From assembly GCA_951812925.1 (NCBI GenBank), contig OX638370.1, positions 32,607,948 to 32,671,947 on the forward strand: a DNA stretch of 64,000 bases, given 5' to 3'. The DNA comes from Calliopum simillimum (Eukaryota > Arthropoda > Insecta > Diptera > Lauxaniidae). Below, one piece after another: positions 58,331 to 64,000 of the stretch. Under the pieces are notes generated by a model, which saw only the letters and a list, made by a program, of their open reading frames with translations, was not told the origin of the DNA and did not search any database. Position 1 is the first letter of the stretch. Every line of letters begins with the position of its first letter. Position numbers and translations under genes: made by a program.

Positions 58331-59690
58331 GATTTCAGATAAATTAAAATAAAGTTAGAAAATCAGTAGTAAATTAAGGGGTGCTTTACACTTTTGGCCA
58401 ATTTACTTTTGATTTTTCGTCACTCATCGCTTATTTTTGTCATTTTAAAATCAATTAGTTGTAAAATTTTTGACTAAACAGAAATAAAACCTTTTTTACT
58501 CCTTGGAGTACCGAAAAAAAATTAAAAAACCTTGGACAGTAAAAAGGCGAAAAAACCGACCCTTTTGTTTTTGGTCACCGTTTGTTTTATGATTCTAAAA
58601 AAATGCCGCTTATTGTTTTATGTAATGGTTAATGAACCCGGCATCGTATTTATGATAAGCATTTATTCATTTCTCAATTATAAAAACATGCATTATGCTA
58701 TTTTTGGAGTGCCTTATACTTTTGGCCAAGACTGTACATTAGGGTGTGCCTTATTTGGGAAAAGTCAAAATTTTATGTCGCGCTCCCCCAGAATCGAAAG
58801 ACTTTGAGAAAAAAATTAGGTCCCCCAAAGGACAGGTTTTTTTAAACGAATTAACCTGTGTCATGAAGACATTCAAATTTATATGAAAATTAACATAGAT
58901 TTTATATACTTCTTGTTTTAACTTGCTGGGAATCGCGTTGCCTGAAATATTTTTCGCCATCAAATGTGTATCTTATTGTTTTTCGGGTTGACAGCTATCA
59001 ACGGCTACAGAGCTGTCAAAACTCACAAAACTTCAAAATTAAACATACAAAATCTTATCTATCTGCATCTAATAGTTTCGGAGATATGACGAATTCGTTT
59101 TTGGGGCGTGGCACCGCCCATTTTCACTTTGAGTTCATATCATCTTAATTGATTTGATTGAATGCACATAAATTTATTCATATATCACTCCTGCGTTTAA
59201 TGTGACTAACATTTTTAAACAGAAGAATCTATCGACCCATGTCACTATTTTGTGAATCAGATGCTGGAAAAAGCGGGCATCCTTTCAAAAAAGTGAATGT
59301 ATAACCTTTAATTTCGCGTTTAATTTTCTTAAAGAAAATGTGTCCTTGTACACTTGTGTACACTTTTTTGTCAAAAAAAAACCATAGTGCGAGGACTGAA
59401 AACTACTTTATACAATAGAAAGACATATTCTTTAACAAACATTTTGACTCCTTGTTGGCTAAGATCTGATGAAAAATGATAGCTCTATTCTAGATTTAGT
59501 AAATTAACATAAAAAATGTTCGTTCTGTTAATTAGTAGACAGTAATTTAGTAGGTTCTTTCACTAAGTTTAATAAAGTAATTTTTACTCTAAATTGGCCG
59601 TACGTAGAGTAAATTATGCTTTCCTCCAGAAAAATGTATAACCATTTTTACTAAATAGTTCTAGTAAAAATATTTATATTTGGGCCGGCA
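58331..59690. other. AT-rich DNA, no gene
   Basis: A ggggcgtggcaccgccca phrase near 59103 resembles those of helentron units, but no copy could be delimited. The left end of tRNA-core element no. 4 should lie here. Confidence 0.4.
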
Positions 59691-60031
59691 ACCAATTGCT
59701 TTTCATCATATAGGTCAGTGGTCTAACAAATTTATAATTGTAAGCAAAATTAATGTTTTTATCTATCACATGGATGGGACCGCGGTTCGAATCATAGTGC
59801 GGTCAGTTCGTTTCGTTTCTTTTTTTTTTTTTTTTTTTTTTTTTGAATTTTGCAGTAAGGTTATTTATCACTTAGATTTTTAAAAAATTTATTATACTGT
59901 AAAGTTATTCTAAAATTCTAAACTTACTAAAACAGTTTGTTAAATTGAATTTATTGGGGAGTTGTCACTATATTGACATGAAATTCTAGTAAAATTTACT
60001 AGAAATAAAAAGTATATGTTCTTTCTCCGTA
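59690..60031 (+). mobile_element. tRNA-core element no. 4, right part
   Basis: The right end ..ttctttctccg, followed by TA, is the inverse of cggagaaag.. and aligns with the left end of the 49.2-kb element over about 90 bases. It includes a tRNA-like segment and a 26-base poly-T. The left terminus was not found. Confidence 0.65.
59700..59830 (+). repeat. tRNA-like segment followed by poly-T (no. 4)
   Basis: taggtcagtggtc (A-box-like, 59711-59723) and cgcggttcgaatca (perfect B-box core 59784-59793), with a long insert between them, then tcgtttcgtttc and a T run. The T run would end pol III transcription. Confidence 0.65.
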
Positions 60032-60515
60032 TACTAGAAATTTACCAAGTTACTAGTAAGCAAAAGTTTCCAAGACCTGCGGTGGTCCATTTTATGTTAT
60101 ATATGCTTCGTTTTTTATAGCCGTTTCTGATGGTCTGTGATCTCTTAATAAAATATTGTAAGATAATTGTGCAATGTCTTTCATCGTTGATTTTTTTTTT
60201 TCAAAAGAAATAAACTAAGTAACACCAACTCAATGAACTTTTGGTGAGCCCCCTCATAGTATGCTCGCAAACTATCGATACTATGGATAGACTCGCACTA
60301 TCGCGACTAACAATGTTTTATGACAGACTATCGATAGTAATTATTTACATTAATTTTTCAACCTAGAGTTGTTTTCGTACTTTTGATAATATCGGATCAC
60401 ACAACTTTTTCAATGTTATTTTCAATTCTTCAAATGCATTTGATTTTGACAACTTGGAAGCGTTATTTACTTATGTCAAAGTGAAGCTCAAGAGCGCCAA
60501 GTATTTATTCTATTG
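60032..60515. other. Spacer with TATCGATA motifs
   Basis: Several (ac)tatcgatagt motifs, which resemble DREF/DRE sites, near 60274-60340; more at 55030-55085. No gene. Confidence 0.4.
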
Positions 60516-61246
60516 GTGAAATTTGACTATCGATAGTTTGCGAGCTCTTCTCACATACCTTTCAGGACTAACGTGACATATATTTATATAACAATCTCAA
60601 CCAATAGTTAAAAGATTTGAAGCAAAGTGACAAAAAACTGCAGCATATGGAAAAAATATGTAAATAAAATAAATCAATCTAAAATGATCAGACCTCTGAT
60701 TGTCGTCTAAGTGCTGATCGTTCTATAGACAATGGTATTAGTTTGTCAAAAATAACTTAAGTATATCGAATCAAATAAGTACATATTACTGATCTTATGA
60801 GCAATTAAACTCAAAACGCTCCTTATCCCTTACAACGGTTCTCGCAATCTTCCTTAGTAAGAAACCGATTGGCATTTCCACCCTTGGGAGCAAAAGTGTA
60901 GAGTACACATTCATTTTTAGTCAAATTGAAAGGGTACCTTGTACACCAAGAGGGAAACCACATAAGCCTCCAACAGAATCTTCTTAGGCACTGAACTACA
61001 CGTTTAATAACATGTAATACAATGGGTACGATACAAAAAAATTTTTCGATCCCTCAATCGATTAAATGTAAGCGAATATTTTACTGGGGAAACCAATTAC
61101 GCTCAATGGTATGCGTATGTTAAAAAAAATGCCTTAGTAAACCAGAAAGTAATCAATGAAAACAATTTTTTCGATTGCTCAATCCACTACATGTAAGCAA
61201 AGCTTTAACTGGATAATAACTTATTTACTTATTGTTTGCATATTTA

Positions 61247-62226
61247 TTAAGCACAGTGATTTTCAATAAAAATTTTAGCAGTCTGCTTATCGAATTTAAT
61301 TGCCATGTGAGCATATTTATACGAATAATAGCGTCCTCTCCCATTTTTCCAAGTGATACCGTGCCCCGAATTTGTTTTATTTGTTTTTGGATTTATATGA
61401 GGTAGTGCACCAAATAGGTACAGTCCATTTAAATGGCTAAAAATATATAAATATTAATATCAAAATAAATACTAGAGTCATATATTACCTATCATGACAC
61501 TTATTGTACCACCACCCTCCATTGTATAATCCAGCACAGTTATATTCCGGTTTATTATCGTTGTCTCTATCCCAGGTGGTAAATTTTTGATTTAGGTGTT
61601 TTTCTATCAGCGAATCTTGAAAATCAGCAAATTTACTATAAAAATTTCCTAGACTTTTCAATTCATATTTTTCGTTTTCATCACCAATCCTAAAATCAGT
61701 ATATATGCCCGAACGTGCATCACCGTTAAAATCCATTACTTTTATCCAAAGTTTAGTTTTTGTTGATTTCGTCCACGCATGAACCAATTCTAATCCAAGC
61801 CAGAAATCACTTTCTATATCACCAAAACCTTTTTTATAATCAGCCCAGTTTCGATTAAAATTTTCACTATCATCCCTTCTACGTTGAATAACAAACCACT
61901 GCTCAATACGAGTAGAATCGCCATTACGTAGGTCCGTGTCCGTGTCACCACCCTGTAAGCAGATGATTGTAAGAATCTTGTCTCCACACTGTATTTTATG
62001 CCAGCCATATCGACCAGTTTTATTAAAAGCTTCCTCGCAAGTTGTAGTTTCTGTAGATGTAGTTGGGGTTGTTGTTGTTGATGAAGTTGTAAAAGATTCA
62101 ATACATCAATAAATTATATTGAAAAACAATTAATTCTTATATCTTCAAAGTACACTCACGATCTTTTACAGCAAAGTTGTATCCAAGATAACTCAAGGCT
62201 ACAATAATTATTAAGGAAACTTTCAT
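61247..62226 (-). CDS. Secreted fibrinogen-domain (FReD) protein, paralogue B
   Basis: Tandem paralogue of gene A, 272 residues. Exons are 62226-62160 (MKVSLIIIVALSYLGYNFAV), 62050-61489 and 61436-61247; same splice positions and phases as gene A, 819 nt in total. Landmarks: CEEAFNKTGRYGWHKIQC, WFVIQRRRDDSENFNRNW (Asp where A has Gly), GLELVHAWTK, KFTTWDRDNDN, CAGLYNGGWWYNKCHDSHLNG and GITWKNGRGRYYS, ending NHCA. The stretch between ICL and the WFVIQ block is longer than in A (GGDTDTDLRNGDSTRIEQ). Differences cluster there and at the C-terminus, so the two may bind different ligands; that is inference. Confidence 0.9.
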
Positions 62227-62290
62227 TTTTATCAAATAAAAGAAGAGAAACAGTTTAAAACAACCAATTTTTTGTCAAGTTTGCAACTGA

Positions 62291-62298
62291 CTAATATA
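62291..62298 (-). promoter_or_regulatory. TATA-like box of FReD gene B
   Basis: TATATTAG on the minus strand, in the place of gene A's TATATAAG. The initiator TCAGTT of gene A reads TTGGTT here, so B's core promoter looks weaker. Confidence 0.55.
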
Positions 62299-62302
62299 TG
62301 TA

Positions 62303-62365
62303 CAGTAGACGAATAAGAAAGAAATTTTGTGCATTTTTGGACTTTCTTATATCCGTCATCTACTG
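62303..62365. mobile_element. 63-bp MITE upstream of FReD gene B
   Basis: CAGTAGACG..ATAAGAAAG pairs with CTTTCTTATATCCGTC..TCTACTG, flanked by TA (62301-62302 and 62366-62367). Gene A has the empty site (tatatgtacatatgaaag). The CAG start and TA duplication fit a pogo/Tigger-type or other Tc1/mariner-like element. Confidence 0.85.
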
Positions 62366-62675
62366 TAAATATGAAAACTTTAAGATTTCACGGTTATAGC
62401 AAAAATATTTCGACCATTGCATTCGTTATTAAGAAAGCCGCCACATGATAATATAGTACATACTTTGTACTTAGATCAAAGTCGGCTTTAGTATTATTGA
62501 GTATACCAAACAAATATGTATATTAGACTGCTTCAAATTTTTGTTTTCAAACAGTTAAAAGTATAGAAAATAATAATTCTGGTGCCAGAAGAGCTCATAT
62601 TTCAGTTATTTGAAAGATATCATTTTAATGCAATTAAAACAGCGTCCAATTTTATTCAATTCCAACGAAATGTTA

Positions 62676-62725
62676 TGTATGTATGTATTCTCCTTTAACT
62701 CCTAGGGGGAGCATAGGGCCAATAG
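62676..62725 (+). mobile_element. 50-bp RTE-like tail with 14-bp TSD
   Basis: tgtatgtatgtattctcctt.. to ..agggccaatag is only the 3' end of the RTE-like family. It is flanked by the perfect 14-bp direct repeat ccaacgaaatgtta (62662-62675 and 62726-62739). Copy A keeps this site once, uninterrupted (56988-57001). Confidence 0.93.
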
Positions 62726-63511
62726 CCAACGAAATGTTAGCCAAATCATATTATGACATTACTTTTGTCCATTTATATATTTATTCCAAACACAATGATT
62801 TTGTGAATTTCGAAAAATGTTAGTAAAACAGGTTGTTCAGAATAGTTCCAGAAATCTTACATTTTCCGGTTTCTTACCAATTTTTAACTACTCTGCATAA
62901 CAAAGCTATTCAATACTGTCTGCTGATTTGGAATTACCCAATTTATTCCTCCTATTTCAAGATATCGAATAATCTGGAAATTATAAATGGCAAGAGTCTA
63001 AATGTGCATTTCTCGAAAACTGAAAGAAGTCGTGGCTCGCACAAAGAACCTGTCATTGTACTGCTTGTAATCCACATTCAGACACTAAAGTATTGAATTC
63101 TTCCTTTGCCGGTTTAATTTGTGGAGCATTTTTGTCATATGAAAAAATTTTTCACATTTTATAAGCAACATAAAATAAATTGTCAAGTTTTACCATTTGA
63201 AACTAAATGTATTTATATCTCGAATTCAGTTTGGTCATTTTGTTTTTGAGCTGTTTCTAATACACTATACAGCCTTTCCATGCCTAGCGTAACAAGGATT
63301 GACCGCACCATGGAGATGGAGAGGTATAAAATTTATGTAATGGAGGATTCTACGTTTGGTACGGAACAAATCGTACGAGTTTAAACCTTAAATGGAAGAC
63401 AAACCAGAATGTTATCAAAAAAAGCATCTAGTACAATTATTTTGTGTTATGTAGACCTATTCAAACCAGTTATTTGTTCCTAATAATATTTATAGGTAAG
63501 GAGTAATCAAT

Positions 63512-63560
63512 TTGGCCCTATGCTCGTCCTAGGAGTTAAAAGAGAATACATACATACATA
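63512..63560 (-). mobile_element. RTE-like 3'-end stub (copy B boundary)
   Basis: ggccctatgctcgtcctagg, agttaaaagagaat, then (acat)n. Counterpart of 57837-57885. Confidence 0.8.
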
Positions 63561-64000
63561 CAATAAGAAAAGTAGTTCATTTGTACGGGACAGTCGAAAT
63601 CTATCATACTTTCCATTTTTTTGACTTTGAGCAAATTTTTTGCAAAATTAATAAGCTTTAAAAATTTGCAAAAATATATTTCTGATTCAGAAATGATAGT
63701 GAAGTCAATAAAGCCTTTTAGACGGAAGTCGACAAGAACAGCTCCGATTTTTTTTTTTTTTTAATTTTTTTATTTTTTATTTAAAATCAGAAACATTTTG
63801 GAGCGCGGTCGGAATTATAAGTTTTCATAAAAAAAAATTGGAAAAAAATACAACAAACAAAAATTAAAATAGTCATTTTAAATGTATATGACTATTCTAA
63901 ATCCGAATCTGGCATTAAAACTGCTGTATTTTGTATGGTATTTGAGATAGCTTATCTTTTTATAGGGTCTAAAATTGTGTTCAGTAGACACCGCTTAGTT
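63561..64000. other. AT-rich DNA, nothing recognised
   Basis: A T-rich run at 63750-63780; no gene. Confidence 0.5.

Larger units (their letters stand above)
60516..63560. repeat. Segmental duplication, copy B
   Basis: Collinear with copy A. Copy B has extra sequence at 60880-61070, a 63-bp MITE upstream of the gene and a 50-bp RTE tail downstream. Confidence 0.88.

Noticed and set aside
60270..60545. TATCGATA cluster as a DREF-controlled promoter
   Set aside because: Palindromic and repeated, but no transcript start or gene is positioned to use it.
61814..62101. 95-codon minus frame starting MNLLQLHQQQ
   Set aside because: Out-of-frame shadow of FReD exon 2; the FReD frame with spliced signal peptide is clearly the real one.

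Overview
This window looks like a gene-poor, AT-rich, repeat-dense piece of a fly genome. Three things point to Diptera. Interspersed repeats carry the head of the DINE-1/INE-1 (Helentron-associated) elements known from Drosophila. Both confident genes have short insect-style introns. There is a full-length mariner and an RTE-like non-LTR retrotransposon with an ACAT microsatellite tail. A tephritid-like fruit fly is my best guess, inferred from the mix of elements only. No bacterial genes, real tRNAs, rRNAs or CRISPR arrays are visible.

Genes. (1) A secreted lipase / phospholipase A1-like gene of the pancreatic-lipase family runs on the minus strand. Five exons are readable (35865-35766, 35690-35536, 35440-35186, 25102-24884, 24666-24513) with in-phase splice sites and an intact Ser-Asp-His triad; the signal-peptide exon and last exon(s) were not found. 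A 10.1 kb intron between exons 3 and 4 holds an old TIR element, a 125-bp satellite, an RTE-like element, a foldback repeat, a helentron copy, a polypurine tract and a tRNA-core element. (2) Two tandem paralogues of a small secreted fibrinogen-domain (FReD) protein lie on the minus strand (55554-56539 and 61247-62226). Each has three exons and an intact frame (274 and 272 aa), inside a duplicated block (about 55.0-57.9 and 60.5-63.6 kb).

Mobile elements, left to right: a 286-bp tandem duplication with an inverted third copy (0.7-1.6 kb); an RTE fragment (4.5-6.1); a 1282-bp foldback hAT-like element with 8-bp TSD (7.4-8.6); a mariner with decayed transposase (9.9-11.2); nine DINE-1-like copies (12.3, 14.2, 15.9, 19.4, 22.9, 30.4, 37.4, 46.4, 53.4 kb); an RTE copy with most of its ORF (26.9-29.6); a Tc1/mariner-like relic (38.5-39.0); TA-flanked MITEs (37.5, 42.4); a second mariner relic (52.0); and several minisatellites.

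The most unusual pattern is a set of five tRNA-like segments (A-box plus B-box). Three sit inside non-coding elements with a TIR or inverted repeats and target-site duplications (16.7, 32.5 and 49.2 kb). One (59.7 kb) lies in an element with only one end identified, and one (15.5 kb) has no defined host. They may represent a DNA-transposon-like class with a pol III core, or repeated SINE capture. The duplicated FReD block also dates two very small insertions, a 50-bp RTE tail and a 63-bp MITE, because the sister copy keeps the empty site.
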